This document shows, piece by piece, positions 8,324-17,104 of a stretch of 64,000 nt of DNA (position 1 is the first letter of the stretch; each line of letters begins with the position of its first letter). The notes below the pieces were generated by a model that saw nothing but the letters and a program-made list of their open reading frames with translations, had not been told where the DNA came from and searched no databases. The stretch is from assembly GCA_001873065.1 (NCBI GenBank), contig MNYM01000003.1, positions 1 through 64,000 on the forward strand, read 5' to 3'. The stretch comes from Flavobacteriaceae bacterium CG2_30_31_66 (GTDB lineage: Bacteria; Bacteroidota; Bacteroidia; Flavobacteriales; Flavobacteriaceae). The position numbers and the translations under genes are program-made.

Positions 8324-9184
8324 ATGCTTACAATTATTCCCAGGGAAATTGCAACTGAAAAACTACATTCGTATCTTTTAGGAGCTGTTGCACCAAGACC
8401 AATTGCGTTTGCAAGTTCGATTGATGAAGATGGAAATCCTAATTTGTCTCCTTTTAGTTTTTTCAATGTTTTTGGCTCAAATCCTCCAACATTGATTTTT
8501 TCGCCTGCAAGAAGGGTTAGAGGAAATACCACAAAACATACATTAGACAATGTTTTGGTAGTGAAAGAAGTAGTCATTAATGTGGTAAATTATGCCATTG
8601 TGCAACAAATGTCATTGAGCAGCACAGAATATCCAAAAGGGGTCAATGAGTTTATCAAAGCAGGTTTTACAATGTTAGCATCTGAAGAAATAAAACCATT
8701 CAGAGTGGCGGAATCTCCTGTGCAATTTGAATGTATTGTGAAAGATGTTATTTTTACTGGTGACGAGGGTGGAGCAGGAAATTTGATTATTTGCGAAGTA
8801 GTAAAAATGCATATTTCTGAAGCTGTTTTGGATGAAAATGGCGAAATTGATCATCATAAAATTGATTTGGTTGCAAGGGCAGGAGGCAATTTTTATTCAC
8901 GTGCAAGAGATGGTTTTTTTGAAATTCCAAAACCAATTGCAACCCTTGGAATTGGTTTTGATTCAATTCCAAATGAAATAAGAAATAGTAACATTTTAAC
9001 AGGAAATGACTTAGGAATGTTAGGAAATGTTTCTCAAATGCCCTCAAAAGAAACTGTTGATAACTTTGGGAGAGAACACCTTGAATTTATTGGGCTAGAA
9101 ACCAAAAAAAAACATATTTTTGCGAAAGAGTTTTTAAAAAATAACGATATTGAAAGTGCTTGGAACGTACTTTTATTAAACTAA
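8324..9184 (+). CDS. Flavin reductase-like protein (FMN-binding split barrel)
   Basis: 286 residues of the DIM6/NTAB flavoprotein family. The N-terminal half carries the family pattern 'SYLLGAVAPRPIAFASSIDEDG', 'NLSPFSFFNVFGSNPPTLIFSP' and 'GNTTKHTLDNV', which form the FMN site. Such proteins bind FMN and often act as NAD(P)H flavin reductases or oxidoreductase partners; the substrate is not predictable. No signal peptide is present, so it is cytoplasmic. The gene ends 7 bases before the DUF3127 gene, suggesting cotranscription. Confidence 0.85.
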   Translation: MLTIIPREIATEKLHSYLLGAVAPRPIAFASSIDEDGNPNLSPFSFFNVFGSNPPTLIFSPARRVRGNTTKHTLDNVLVVKEVVINVVNYAIVQQMSLSSTEYPKGVNEFIKAGFTMLASEEIKPFRVAESPVQFECIVKDVIFTGDEGGAGNLIICEVVKMHISEAVLDENGEIDHHKIDLVARAGGNFYSRARDGFFEIPKPIATLGIGFDSIPNEIRNSNILTGNDLGMLGNVSQMPSKETVDNFGREHLEFIGLETKKKHIFAKEFLKNNDIESAWNVLLLN

Positions 9185-9191
9185 AAATGAC

Positions 9192-9566
9192 ATGGAAGTT
9201 ATAGGTAAAGTAAAATTAATTGGCGATGTTCAAACTTTTGGACCTAGTGGTTTTAGAAAAAGAGAATTAGTGGTAACCACTGATGAGCAATATCCACAAA
9301 TGATTATGATTGAATTTCTTCAAGATAAAGCTGATTTATTGAACAACTATAAAGTTGGACAAGACGTTAAAGTTTCAATCAATTTACGTGGTAGAGAATG
9401 GATTAATCCTCAAGGAGAAGCAAAATATTTCAATTCAATCACAGGTTGGAGAATAGAAAGTTTATCGCAAGCTGCACCAAATACACAAAATTTACCCCCT
9501 GTTGATCAATTTCAGCAAGCAACTAGTTTTTCACAAGAAGATCAAGATGACGATTTGCCTTTTTAA
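9192..9566 (+). CDS. DUF3127 protein, OB-fold-like with an SSB-like acidic C-terminal tip
   Basis: 124 residues. The first 95 form a DUF3127 domain ('FGPSGFRKRELVVTTDEQYPQ', 'VSINLRGREWINPQGEAKYFNSI'), predicted OB-fold-like from its strand pattern. A short polar linker rich in Q and N follows, then 'QEDQDDDLPF' at the very end. This resembles the protein-recruiting tip of bacterial single-stranded DNA binding protein (DDDIPF). The function is unknown; a nucleic-acid-linked role is an inference from these two features. It lies 7 bases after the flavin reductase gene and is followed by a strong terminator. Confidence 0.85.
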   Translation: MEVIGKVKLIGDVQTFGPSGFRKRELVVTTDEQYPQMIMIEFLQDKADLLNNYKVGQDVKVSINLRGREWINPQGEAKYFNSITGWRIESLSQAAPNTQNLPPVDQFQQATSFSQEDQDDDLPF

Positions 9567-9604
9567 TTAGAAAAGTTAGATTTTAGATAATTACACAAGT
9601 AGAT

Positions 9605-9642
9605 AAAAAAAAGAGAAATCAATATTGATTTCTCTTTTTTTA
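9605..9642. terminator. Bidirectional intrinsic terminator
   Basis: AAGAGAAATCAAT/ATTGATTTCTCTT is a perfect 13-bp stem (9611-9636) flanked by an A run on the left and a T run on the right. It can end transcription of the DUF3127 gene on the plus strand and of the DUF1456 gene on the minus strand. Confidence 0.9.
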
Positions 9643-9685
9643 TTTAATCTAAAAACGAAGCGCACTAACAAACTAAAAATCTTAT

Positions 9686-9925
9686 TTATTCTTCCTTTTT
9701 AGGCATTGGACCTCTCAAATGAATAATCAATCCATTGAGGAAATTTCTTAAAAATTGGTCTCCACATTCCACATATTTTGGATGGTCTTCATTCCTGAAA
9801 ATTGCACCAATTTCTCCCTTTGTCACTTTAAAATCGACCAAAGCACAAATGTCTATAATATCAGAATCACGCAATTTATGAGCAACTCTTAGTTTTTTAA
9901 AAATGTCGTTGTTTGATAATCCCAT
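9686..9925 (-). CDS. DUF1456 family protein (YehS-like)
   Basis: 79 residues starting at ATG 9925 ('MGLSNNDIFKKLRVAHKLRD'); the track's longer version from 9973 adds 16 residues unlike the family. It has the repeated DUF1456 pattern of about 65 residues, 'KVTKGEIGAIFRNEDHPKYVECGDQFLRNFLNGL'. E. coli YehS has two copies of this unit; here there is one and part of a second. No function is established for the family. It sits 20 bases downstream of the membrane protein gene and ends at the bidirectional terminator. Confidence 0.8.
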   Translation of the reverse strand: MGLSNNDIFKKLRVAHKLRDSDIIDICALVDFKVTKGEIGAIFRNEDHPKYVECGDQFLRNFLNGLIIHLRGPMPKKEE

Positions 9926-9945
9926 AGTGTCAAAAATACAATTTT

Positions 9946-10569
9946 TTAGTGAACAACTTGAAAAATTGCCCAAGCATAAATCGCAAAACGCACAAATCGA
10001 AATAATCCATAAAAAGCTACATTTTTAAAAGGATATTTAATCATTCCTGCAGTCATACAAGCAATTGAAAAAGGCAATGGTAGCAATGCACCAACCAAAA
10101 TTAAAATGCCTCCCCATTTGCGAGAATTTTTTAGGTTTTTTTCCATTTTTACTTCTAAATAATCTCTTAAAGAGTCAATTTTTAAGGTTAATTTTCCTAA
10201 AAAATAAGAGACTAGTCCTCCAATATATGAAAGTGTTGCTAATATAATTAGATTGAAAATTGGAGTAGCTGTTTTTTTCGTCCAAGCAATAAATAATTCT
10301 GGAGGAATCAATCCTAACAAAGTTTCTGAAATAAAAAAAGTGATTAAAATTCCAATTCTCGAAAAAGTTTCGGTCATGTTTTGCAAAGCTTCATTGATAT
10401 TGAAAACATATTTATTAACCAAAAAAACTAGTAAAACAACCCCAAGAATTGGTAAAAATGCTTTTTTTAAACTCGTCCAAACAAACAAATAAAATCCAGT
10501 TCTATGAAAGTAATGATGCATTAACTTTGCACGATGTGAATTTGTTTTTTTCTTTTTTAGATATTTCAT
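9946..10569 (-). CDS. Small inner-membrane protein of the DedA/VTT (SNARE-associated) type
   Basis: 207 residues with a basic N-terminus ('MKYLKKKKTNSHRAK') and about four to five hydrophobic segments (roughly 36-55, 65-90, 105-125, 150-170, 183-203). The 'ISETLLGLIPPELFIAW' and 'GGILILVGALLPLPFSIACMTAGM' segments resemble the YqaA/DedA/VTT fold, whose members act in lipid scrambling or envelope homeostasis. The exact family is uncertain because only the helix pattern and the proline-containing re-entrant motif support it. It probably shares a transcript with the DUF1456 gene. Confidence 0.65.
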   Translation of the reverse strand: MKYLKKKKTNSHRAKLMHHYFHRTGFYLFVWTSLKKAFLPILGVVLLVFLVNKYVFNINEALQNMTETFSRIGILITFFISETLLGLIPPELFIAWTKKTATPIFNLIILATLSYIGGLVSYFLGKLTLKIDSLRDYLEVKMEKNLKNSRKWGGILILVGALLPLPFSIACMTAGMIKYPFKNVAFYGLFRFVRFAIYAWAIFQVVH

Positions 10570-10699
10570 AGATGGTTTAAAAAAATTTTAAAAAGGAACA
10601 CAAAAGTACTCACAATCTTTTTGCTAATCACAATCATTTGAAAGATTAACGCTTTTTTAAAATTTATAACTTCCTTATTTTTTCAATTTTCATAATTTG

Positions 10700-10707
10700 T
10701 ACCTTTG
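10700..10707 (+). promoter_or_regulatory. Candidate -7 box (TACCTTTG) for aat
   Basis: TACCTTTG matches TAnnTTTG and ends 4 bases before the aat ATG, implying an almost leaderless transcript. No TTG is present at the -33 position. Confidence 0.4.
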
Positions 10708-10711
10708 AGAA

Positions 10712-11344
10712 ATGATATGGTTAACTGAAAAAATTGCATTTCCTCCGTATGAAAACACTTCTAGAGAGGGCATTATTGCTTTGGGTGGAGATTTGACAGT
10801 AAAACGTTTAATTTTTGCATATCAAAATGGTATTTTTCCGTGGTTTTCTGAAGGCGATCCTATTGTGTGGTTTTGTCCTAAAAAAAGAATGGTTTTATTT
10901 CCTGATGAATTAAAGATTTCGAAATCAATGAAAAAAATAGTTCAAAAAAATGAATTTCAAATCACTGAAAACAACGCTTTTGAAGAAGTAATTTATCAAT
11001 GCAAAATGATTCGCAGAAAAGACGATTTAGGCACATGGATTACTGACGATATGAAAGAAGCTTACATCAATCTTTATAAAAAAGGGGTCGCAAAATCAAT
11101 TGAAGTTTGGCAAGATAATCAATTAGTTGGGGGCTTGTATGGTGTTGAAATGAACAAAATTTTCTGTGGTGAAAGTATGTTTAGCACGGTTTCGAATGCT
11201 TCAAAATTGGCATTTATATATTTAGCTACCAAAAAACAATATAACTTAATTGATTGTCAAGTTTACAACAAACATTTGGCAAGTTTGGGCGCAAGAGAAA
11301 TTGATAGAACCCGTTTTTTAGACTATTTAAAAAAGTATCAATAA
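10712..11344 (+). CDS. aat: Leucyl/phenylalanyl-tRNA-protein transferase
   Basis: 210 residues. The enzyme adds Leu or Phe from aminoacyl-tRNA to the N-terminus of proteins with basic N-terminal residues, marking them for ClpAP-type degradation (N-degron pathway). Diagnostic segments are 'EGIIALGGDLTVKRLIFAYQNGIFPWF', 'VWFCPKKRMVLFP', 'GTWITDDMKEAYINLYKKG' and 'GGLYGVEMNKIFCGESMFS'. The start is fixed by the close promoter and the conserved N-terminus. The gene ends at the hairpin shared with the convergent tsf operon. Confidence 0.96.
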   Translation: MIWLTEKIAFPPYENTSREGIIALGGDLTVKRLIFAYQNGIFPWFSEGDPIVWFCPKKRMVLFPDELKISKSMKKIVQKNEFQITENNAFEEVIYQCKMIRRKDDLGTWITDDMKEAYINLYKKGVAKSIEVWQDNQLVGGLYGVEMNKIFCGESMFSTVSNASKLAFIYLATKKQYNLIDCQVYNKHLASLGAREIDRTRFLDYLKKYQ

Positions 11345-11346
11345 AA

Positions 11347-11371
11347 AACCTCGCTATTTGAGCGAGGTTTC
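11347..11371. terminator. Bidirectional terminator between aat and tsf
   Basis: AAACCTCGCT-ATTTG-AGCGAGGTTT is a 10-bp perfect stem. The minus-strand side is followed by TTTTTTATT, so it is best as the terminator of the ribosomal protein/tsf operon; it also lies just after the aat stop. Confidence 0.88.
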
Positions 11372-11394
11372 TATTACTTAAAACGTGTATGTTT

Positions 11395-12366
11395 TTATCC
11401 TAAAGTAACTCTTTTAAAACCAGTTACTTCAACATCTCCATACGTTTTAACGTATGAAGCTACATTTTTTTTGTCATCTTTGATAAAAGCTTGGTCTAAC
11501 AAACACAATTCTAAATCTAACGTTGTGTTGTCAGAGATAAAACGTTCTAACTTTCCTGGTAAAATTTTATCCCAGATTTTTTCTGGTTTTCCTTCAGCAG
11601 TCAATTCAGCTTTTGCATCAGCTTCAGCTTGAGCTAAAATTTCATCTGTCAATTGAGCTCTAGAAATATATTTAGGGACATTTTTCAATGTTTTGCCCAA
11701 TCTTGCCAACTCAATGTTGTCTTTCTCGATAACAGCAATTCTTGCTTCAGTTTCAGCAGCCACAAATGCAGGATCAAAATCTTTGTAAGACAATGTTTTT
11801 GCACCCATAGAAGCTACTTGCATAGCTACATCTTTTGACAAAATATCTGCATTTTTAACTGGTGCAGACAATCCAACCAAAGCAGCAATTTTTCCAATGT
11901 GAGTATAAGCACCAACATAAGGAGCACTTACAATTTCGAAAGCAGTGATGTCTAATTTTTCACCAATAACGCCAGTTTGTTCGATTAGTTTATCAGCAAC
12001 TGTCATACCGCCAAAATCAGCCGTTAAGAAAGATTCTTTAGAGTCATGATTGATAGCAATTGCAGCAAACTCTTCAGCCAATGCAACAAACTTTTCATTT
12101 TTTCCAACAAAGTCAGTTTCACAAGCCAAAACGATTGCAACACCTAACGTTTTGTCATCGTTTATTTTAGTTACTGCTACGCCTTCAGTAGAATCTCTAT
12201 CTGCTCTGTTTGCAGCAATTTTTTGACCTTTTTTACGTAAAACGTCAATTGCTTTGTCAAAGTCACCACCAGCTTCAACTAATGCCTTTTTACAGTCCAT
12301 CATTCCAGCTCCAGTAGCTTCTCTAAGATTTTTAACATCAGCAGCACTTACATTTACTGTTTCCAT
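11395..12366 (-). CDS. tsf: Translation elongation factor Ts
   Basis: 323 residues, the longer form usual in Bacteroidota. EF-Ts is the nucleotide exchange factor for EF-Tu. The N-terminal UBA-like part has 'VKNLREATGAGMMDCKKAL', the core has 'ACETDFVGKNE', and the C-terminal dimerisation region follows. It lies 24 bases after rpsB, the classic rpsB-tsf arrangement, and is the last gene of the operon before the terminator. Confidence 0.97.
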   Translation of the reverse strand: METVNVSAADVKNLREATGAGMMDCKKALVEAGGDFDKAIDVLRKKGQKIAANRADRDSTEGVAVTKINDDKTLGVAIVLACETDFVGKNEKFVALAEEFAAIAINHDSKESFLTADFGGMTVADKLIEQTGVIGEKLDITAFEIVSAPYVGAYTHIGKIAALVGLSAPVKNADILSKDVAMQVASMGAKTLSYKDFDPAFVAAETEARIAVIEKDNIELARLGKTLKNVPKYISRAQLTDEILAQAEADAKAELTAEGKPEKIWDKILPGKLERFISDNTTLDLELCLLDQAFIKDDKKNVASYVKTYGDVEVTGFKRVTLG

Positions 12367-12390
12367 GTTATTTTATTTTTTTGGGTTAAA

Positions 12391-13176
12391 TTAAATTGTT
12401 TCTTCGTCAGAAATTTCTACAACTTTCTTAGTTGCAACTACCACTTCCTCTTCTTCACTATCCTCGTCTTTACCTTTATCTTTATCAGATTTTCTGTCAG
12501 ATAAACCTTCTGCAATTGCATCAGTAATGTAAGATAAAACTTTGTCAATAGATTTTGAAGCATCGTCATTTGATGGAATTACAAAATCAACCAATCTTGG
12601 GTCAGAGTTTGTATCAACCATGGCAAAAATTGGGATGTTCAGGTTTTGAGCTTCCGCAACTGCAATGTGTTCTTTTTTGATATCAACTACAAATATTGCA
12701 CCTGGCAAACGAGTCATATCAGCAATTGAACCTAAGTTTTTGTCTAATTTTTCTCTTTGACGATTGATTTGTAATTTTTCTCTTTTTGATAATGCATTAA
12801 AAGAACCGTCTGTTTTCATTCTGTCAATTGAAGACATTTTTTTAACAGCTTTTCTAATTGTTACGAAATTGGTAAGCATTCCACCTGGCCATCTTTCAGT
12901 GATGTAAGGCATGCCAACAGCTTTTGCTTTTTCAGCAACAACGTCTTTTGCTTGTTTTTTTGTTGCTACGAAAAGAACTTTACGTCCAGAGTTTGCAATT
13001 TTTTTCAAAGCTTCTGAAGTTTCTTCTATTTTAGCAGCGGTTTTATACAAATCAATGATGTGAACACCATTTCTTTCTGTATAAATATAAGGAGCCATGT
13101 TTGGGTTCCATTTTCTAGTAAGGTGTCCAAAATGCACACCACTATCTAATAATTCTTGAATGTTTACTTTTGCCAT
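12391..13176 (-). CDS. rpsB: 30S ribosomal protein S2
   Basis: 261 residues. The S2 signatures 'LLDSGVHFGHLTRKWNPNM', 'ATKKQAKDVV', 'ERWPGGMLTNFVTI' and 'IPIFAMVDTNSDP' are all present. The C-terminal 35 residues are an acidic, lysine-rich tail ('DKGKDEDSEEEEVVV') typical of flavobacterial S2. A 193-base gap separates it from rpsI; it could hold a leader or second promoter for rpsB-tsf, but I see no recognisable element in it. Confidence 0.97.
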   Translation of the reverse strand: MAKVNIQELLDSGVHFGHLTRKWNPNMAPYIYTERNGVHIIDLYKTAAKIEETSEALKKIANSGRKVLFVATKKQAKDVVAEKAKAVGMPYITERWPGGMLTNFVTIRKAVKKMSSIDRMKTDGSFNALSKREKLQINRQREKLDKNLGSIADMTRLPGAIFVVDIKKEHIAVAEAQNLNIPIFAMVDTNSDPRLVDFVIPSNDDASKSIDKVLSYITDAIAEGLSDRKSDKDKGKDEDSEEEEVVVATKKVVEISDEETI

Positions 13177-13369
13177 TTTTATAAATGTGTTTACTTTCTG
13201 TTTTTTTTAATTCAATATATAAGTAGTCTTTTCGAGTCTTATATATTTAGATACTAAACTGTTATTAATTTTTTTGATAACAGTCTCAAAACGATACTTA
13301 AGAAAAGTGAAAAAAGAATAAAGAATAGAGATAATAAAGTCATGTATCTTGTTTCTTTTTTCTGATATC

Positions 13370-13756
13370 TTAACGTTTAGAGAACTGGAATCTTTTACGA
13401 GCTTTTTTCTGACCAAATTTCTTACGCTCTACCATTCTTGGATCACGTGTTAATAAGCCTTCTGGTTTTAAAACCGCTTTGTTTTCAACATTTATTGCTA
13501 CTAAAGCTCTTGTAATTGCCAAACGAATTGCTTCTGCTTGACCAGTTACACCACCTCCAAAAACACTTACTTTAATGTTGTAAGATGTTGTATTTTCAGT
13601 CAACATCAATGGCTGTTGCACTTTATACTGCAAAGAAGCTGTAGTAAAATAATTCTTAAACTCTCTTTTGTTGATAGTAATTGTGCCATCACCATCAGAA
13701 AGATAAATACGAGCAACTGCTGTTTTTCTTCTACCTATTTTGTGTACAGTTTCCAT
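13370..13756 (-). CDS. rpsI: 30S ribosomal protein S9
   Basis: 128 residues with the S9 hallmarks 'VHKIGRRKTAVARIYLSDG', 'GGGVTGQAEAIRLAI' and the basic tail 'RKKFGQKKARKRFQFSKR' that reaches the P-site tRNA. The start codon overlaps the last base of the rplM stop region (13756), so translation is coupled to L13. Confidence 0.97.
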   Translation of the reverse strand: METVHKIGRRKTAVARIYLSDGDGTITINKREFKNYFTTASLQYKVQQPLMLTENTTSYNIKVSVFGGGVTGQAEAIRLAITRALVAINVENKAVLKPEGLLTRDPRMVERKKFGQKKARKRFQFSKR

Positions 13757-14211
13757 TATTTGTAGTCGTTAAGGTTAATAGCTCTAGGAGTTTGACCTGC
13801 GTGTTTGTGATCAGTTCCTGCATAAGTATACAAGTTTCTGAACAATGCAGCACCTAATTTGTTTTTTGGTAACATTCCTTTTACTGCTTTTTCAATCAAT
13901 CTTGTTGGATCTTTGTCAAACATTTCTGTTGCAGTTAACGATCTTTGTCCTCCAGGATATCCAGTGTGATGGATATAGGTTTTGTCGCCCCATTTTTTTC
14001 CTGTAAGGTTAATTTTTTCTGCGTTGATAACAACCACATTATCTCCACAATCTACGTGAGGAGTATAATTTGGTTTGTATTTACCTCTAATTAGCTTTGC
14101 TACTTTAGAAGCTAGACGACCCAACGATTGACCGTCCGCATCAACCAAAACCCACTCCTTTGTAACGGTAGCGCTGTTTGCTGATACTGTTTTGTAACTT
14201 AATGTGTTCAT
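13756..14211 (-). CDS. rplM: 50S ribosomal protein L13
   Basis: 151 residues. Visible signatures are 'KEWVLVDADGQSLGRLASKVAKLIRGK', 'NAEKINLTGKKWGDKTYIHHTGYPGG' and 'VKGMLPKNKLG'. It is the first gene of the rplM-rpsI-rpsB-tsf operon and is preceded by a complete Bacteroidota promoter. Confidence 0.97.
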   Translation of the reverse strand: MNTLSYKTVSANSATVTKEWVLVDADGQSLGRLASKVAKLIRGKYKPNYTPHVDCGDNVVVINAEKINLTGKKWGDKTYIHHTGYPGGQRSLTATEMFDKDPTRLIEKAVKGMLPKNKLGAALFRNLYTYAGTDHKHAGQTPRAINLNDYK

Positions 14212-14270
14212 AATTACACTATTAGTTTTTGTTCAATTAATAATTTATTGTTTTCCTTAAAAAAGGAGTG

Positions 14271-14301
14271 CAAATGTACTGCTTTTTATTTGATTGACAA
14301 A
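14271..14301 (-). promoter_or_regulatory. Promoter of the rplM-rpsI-rpsB-tsf operon
   Basis: Read on the minus strand, TTTG (14301-14298) is followed after exactly 19 bases by TACATTTG (14278-14271). This is the full Bacteroidota -33/-7 promoter at optimal spacing, and it lies about 60 bases before the L13 ATG. Confidence 0.85.
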
Positions 14302-14373
14302 TAGACGTTTAGTTTATTTTAGTGCTTTGAGCACATAAATGATTATTAACATATCATTAAGAGAATAGAAAGT

Positions 14374-14381
14374 TACTTTTG
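14374..14381 (+). promoter_or_regulatory. Candidate -7 box (TACTTTTG) for the DUF5916 gene
   Basis: TACTTTTG matches TAnnTTTG, 58 bases before the ATG at 14440. The -33 region (ATTA) is not canonical. Confidence 0.35.
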
Positions 14382-14439
14382 TCGTAATTTTTTAATAAAA
14401 TTAATTGCTACATTTTATTCATTATTCCAAGTTTTAAAA

Positions 14440-17076
14440 ATGAAATTTGCTTTAAAATTCTTCATCTTACTCTTTTGTTTTTCCATAAAAGTTGCAGCAC
14501 AAGAAGTCACTAAAGAGATGGTTCCAAAGAGAATTTACACCACAAAAAAACTGCAAAAAGCACCCATTATTGATGGTGATATCACTGATGAAGCTTGGAA
14601 TGTCGTTGAATGGTCATCCGATTTTACGGAAAGAGAACCTGACGAAGGAACACCACCAACATATCAAACCTTGTTTAAAGTAATGTATGATTCCAAATAT
14701 TTATACATTGCCATCAAAGCGTTGGATGAACAGCCAGATTTGATTCAACGCAGATTAAGTAGAAGAGATGGTTTTGCTGGTGATAGAGTCAACGTAATTA
14801 TCGATAGTTATCATGACAAACGTACAGCATTTGTGTTTACAATAACTGCAGCTGGCGTAAAAGGCGAAGAAATTGCTTCTCAAAACGGACAAAGTTGGGA
14901 TGAAAGTTGGAATCCTGTTTGGTTTACTAATGCAAAACTGGTTGAATTTGGTTGGACAGCCGAGATGAAAATTCCTTTTAGTCAATTGCGTTTTGGAAAA
15001 TCAAAAGAGCAAATTTGGGGTTTGAATGTCATTCGAAATATTTTCAGATTGAACGAACGCTCCATGTGGCAAAGAATACCAAATAACCAAGCAGGATTTA
15101 TCAGCGAATCAGGAGAATTGCATGGTTTGGTCGATTTAACGCCTCAAAAACAATTAGAAATTCAGCCTTTTACGGTTTTGCAATACGATTCTTATCCAAA
15201 AGAAGGAAATAACCCATACAGAGATGGAAGCGATTTCAAAGCCAATGCTGGTTTGGATGCCAAAATCGGAATTACCAATGATTTGACTTTAGATTTAACC
15301 GTTAATCCTGATTTTGGTCAAGTAGAGGCAGATCCAGGAGCGATTGCTTTGGATGGTTTTCAAATATTTTTTAGAGAACAACGTCCTTTTTTTGTTGAGA
15401 ACAAAAATATTTTTGACTATCAATTTGCCAACGGGAGTGACAATCTATTTTATAGCAGAAGGGTTGGAAGAAACCCGCACAGAGATGCCAATTTAGACAA
15501 CGGAGAGTTTGCTGAAACTCCTTTAAATTCAACTATTTTGGGTGCTGCAAAATTTTCAGGAAAAACACAAAATGGGTGGTCTTTGGGCGTTTTGGAAAGC
15601 GTAACAGGGAATGAATATGCAACCATCAAACAGGTAAATGGCAACACAAGAAAAGAAATTGTTGAACCTTTAACGAACTATTTTGTAACGCGAGTTCAAA
15701 AAGATTTTAACGAACGAAATTCATTTATCGGCGGAATTTTTACTGCTACCAATAGAAATTTGAATGGGAATTTTGACGAACTTCATAAAGCCGCTTATAC
15801 TGGTGGAATTGATTTTCAGCACAATTGGAAGAATAGAGCCTATTTTTTAGACGGAAATATCATCATGAGTCATGTCTTGGGAAGTGCTGAAGCTATTGAA
15901 AACACGCAACGTTCAATCACGCGTTTGTTTCAACGAACAGATGCAACTCACGTTTCTGTTGACCCAACAAGAACTTCATTAACAGGAACTGGAGGAAGAA
16001 TTGAAGCAGGAAAAAATGGTGGTGGAAATTGGCGTTATAATGGCGGATTTATTTGGCGTTCTCCAGAATTAGAACTGAATGATGTTGGTTTTTTAAGAAG
16101 AACTGACGAAATGATTCAGTTTGCAAATGTGAGATATTTGTGGCAAGTTCCTAAGAAAACCTATAGAAATTCCAGTGTAAGTCTCAACCAATCATCAGAA
16201 TATGATTTTCAAGGAAATCTAAATAGAGTGCGTTTAGAATCAGAAGGAAATATCAATTGGAGCAATAATGCCACTTCCAATCTAGGTTTTGGAACTAGTT
16301 TTTCAGCTTATTCAAACGCATTTTTAAGAGGAGGTGACAGATGGAGAATTGCCAATGACAGATATATTTATGGTTCATTTGGTTCTGATAGAAGTAAAAA
16401 ATTCAGTTATTCATTCAATTTTGCGAAAGTTGTAACTGATGAAGCCGTTTTTGACAATTCCAATTTTATTTTAGAATTCAATTATCAACCTATTGATGCA
16501 TTGAATATTTCGCTTCAAAATCAATTGAATATCTCTACAGATCGCGCACAATATGTGCAAACAGTTGATTTTGGAAATAACAAAAGATACATTTTGGGAC
16601 GCATCAAAAACGATGAATCTTCAACGACATTGCGATTTACGTATAGCATCAATCCAAATATGTCTATTCAGTTTTATGGGCAACCTTTTATTTCTAGAGG
16701 ACGTTATTCCGAATTTAATTATGTGAATATTGCTGCTGCAGATCGTTTTACAGAACGTGTGAATTTGTACAATCAAAATCAAATTTCTACAAAAAACAGC
16801 AATGGAAATGACTATTATTCCATTGACGAAAACTTGGACAACACAGAAGATTACCGATTTAACAAACCCGATTTTTCGTTCGTGCAATTCCGTTCGAATT
16901 TGGTAGCAAGATGGGAATACATTCCAGGTTCTGAAATCTTTTTAGTATGGGCGCAAGGTGTTGTTGGGAATGAAAATCCAGAGGCAAGTTTGTCAACTTC
17001 GCTTAGAAATCAGGTATTGAGTAATCGAAAAGAAAATACTTTTTTATTGAAAGTTACATATCGATTTGTGAGATAA
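14440..17076 (+). CDS. DUF5916 outer-membrane protein with N-terminal CBM9-like domain
   Basis: 878 residues. A signal peptide ends near 'KVAAQEV'. Residues about 35-215 resemble a family 9 carbohydrate-binding-like domain ('APIIDGDITDEAWNVVEWSSDFTEREP', 'YDSKYLYIAIKALD', 'WTAEMKIPFSQLRFG'). The rest is the DUF5916 region, with 'DLTVNPDFGQVEADP' and 'FFREQRPFFVENKNIFDYQF', and many alternating strands ending in 'TFLLKVTYRFVR', as in an outer-membrane beta-barrel. The function of this common Bacteroidota family is not established. The gene is monocistronic and convergent with the TonB-receptor-like gene, 28 bases away. Confidence 0.85.
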   Translation: MKFALKFFILLFCFSIKVAAQEVTKEMVPKRIYTTKKLQKAPIIDGDITDEAWNVVEWSSDFTEREPDEGTPPTYQTLFKVMYDSKYLYIAIKALDEQPDLIQRRLSRRDGFAGDRVNVIIDSYHDKRTAFVFTITAAGVKGEEIASQNGQSWDESWNPVWFTNAKLVEFGWTAEMKIPFSQLRFGKSKEQIWGLNVIRNIFRLNERSMWQRIPNNQAGFISESGELHGLVDLTPQKQLEIQPFTVLQYDSYPKEGNNPYRDGSDFKANAGLDAKIGITNDLTLDLTVNPDFGQVEADPGAIALDGFQIFFREQRPFFVENKNIFDYQFANGSDNLFYSRRVGRNPHRDANLDNGEFAETPLNSTILGAAKFSGKTQNGWSLGVLESVTGNEYATIKQVNGNTRKEIVEPLTNYFVTRVQKDFNERNSFIGGIFTATNRNLNGNFDELHKAAYTGGIDFQHNWKNRAYFLDGNIIMSHVLGSAEAIENTQRSITRLFQRTDATHVSVDPTRTSLTGTGGRIEAGKNGGGNWRYNGGFIWRSPELELNDVGFLRRTDEMIQFANVRYLWQVPKKTYRNSSVSLNQSSEYDFQGNLNRVRLESEGNINWSNNATSNLGFGTSFSAYSNAFLRGGDRWRIANDRYIYGSFGSDRSKKFSYSFNFAKVVTDEAVFDNSNFILEFNYQPIDALNISLQNQLNISTDRAQYVQTVDFGNNKRYILGRIKNDESSTTLRFTYSINPNMSIQFYGQPFISRGRYSEFNYVNIAAADRFTERVNLYNQNQISTKNSNGNDYYSIDENLDNTEDYRFNKPDFSFVQFRSNLVARWEYIPGSEIFLVWAQGVVGNENPEASLSTSLRNQVLSNRKENTFLLKVTYRFVR

Positions 17077-17104
17077 TATTAGTTCAAAATTTTGAGTTTA
17101 TAAT

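Noticed and set aside
8245-8577. 110-residue minus-strand ORF
   Set aside because: It runs antisense to the flavin reductase start and shows no family features.
13207-13416. 69-residue ORF between rpsI and rpsB
   Set aside because: It overlaps the end of rpsI in another frame and has a low-complexity, AT-driven composition; I treat the gap as untranslated.
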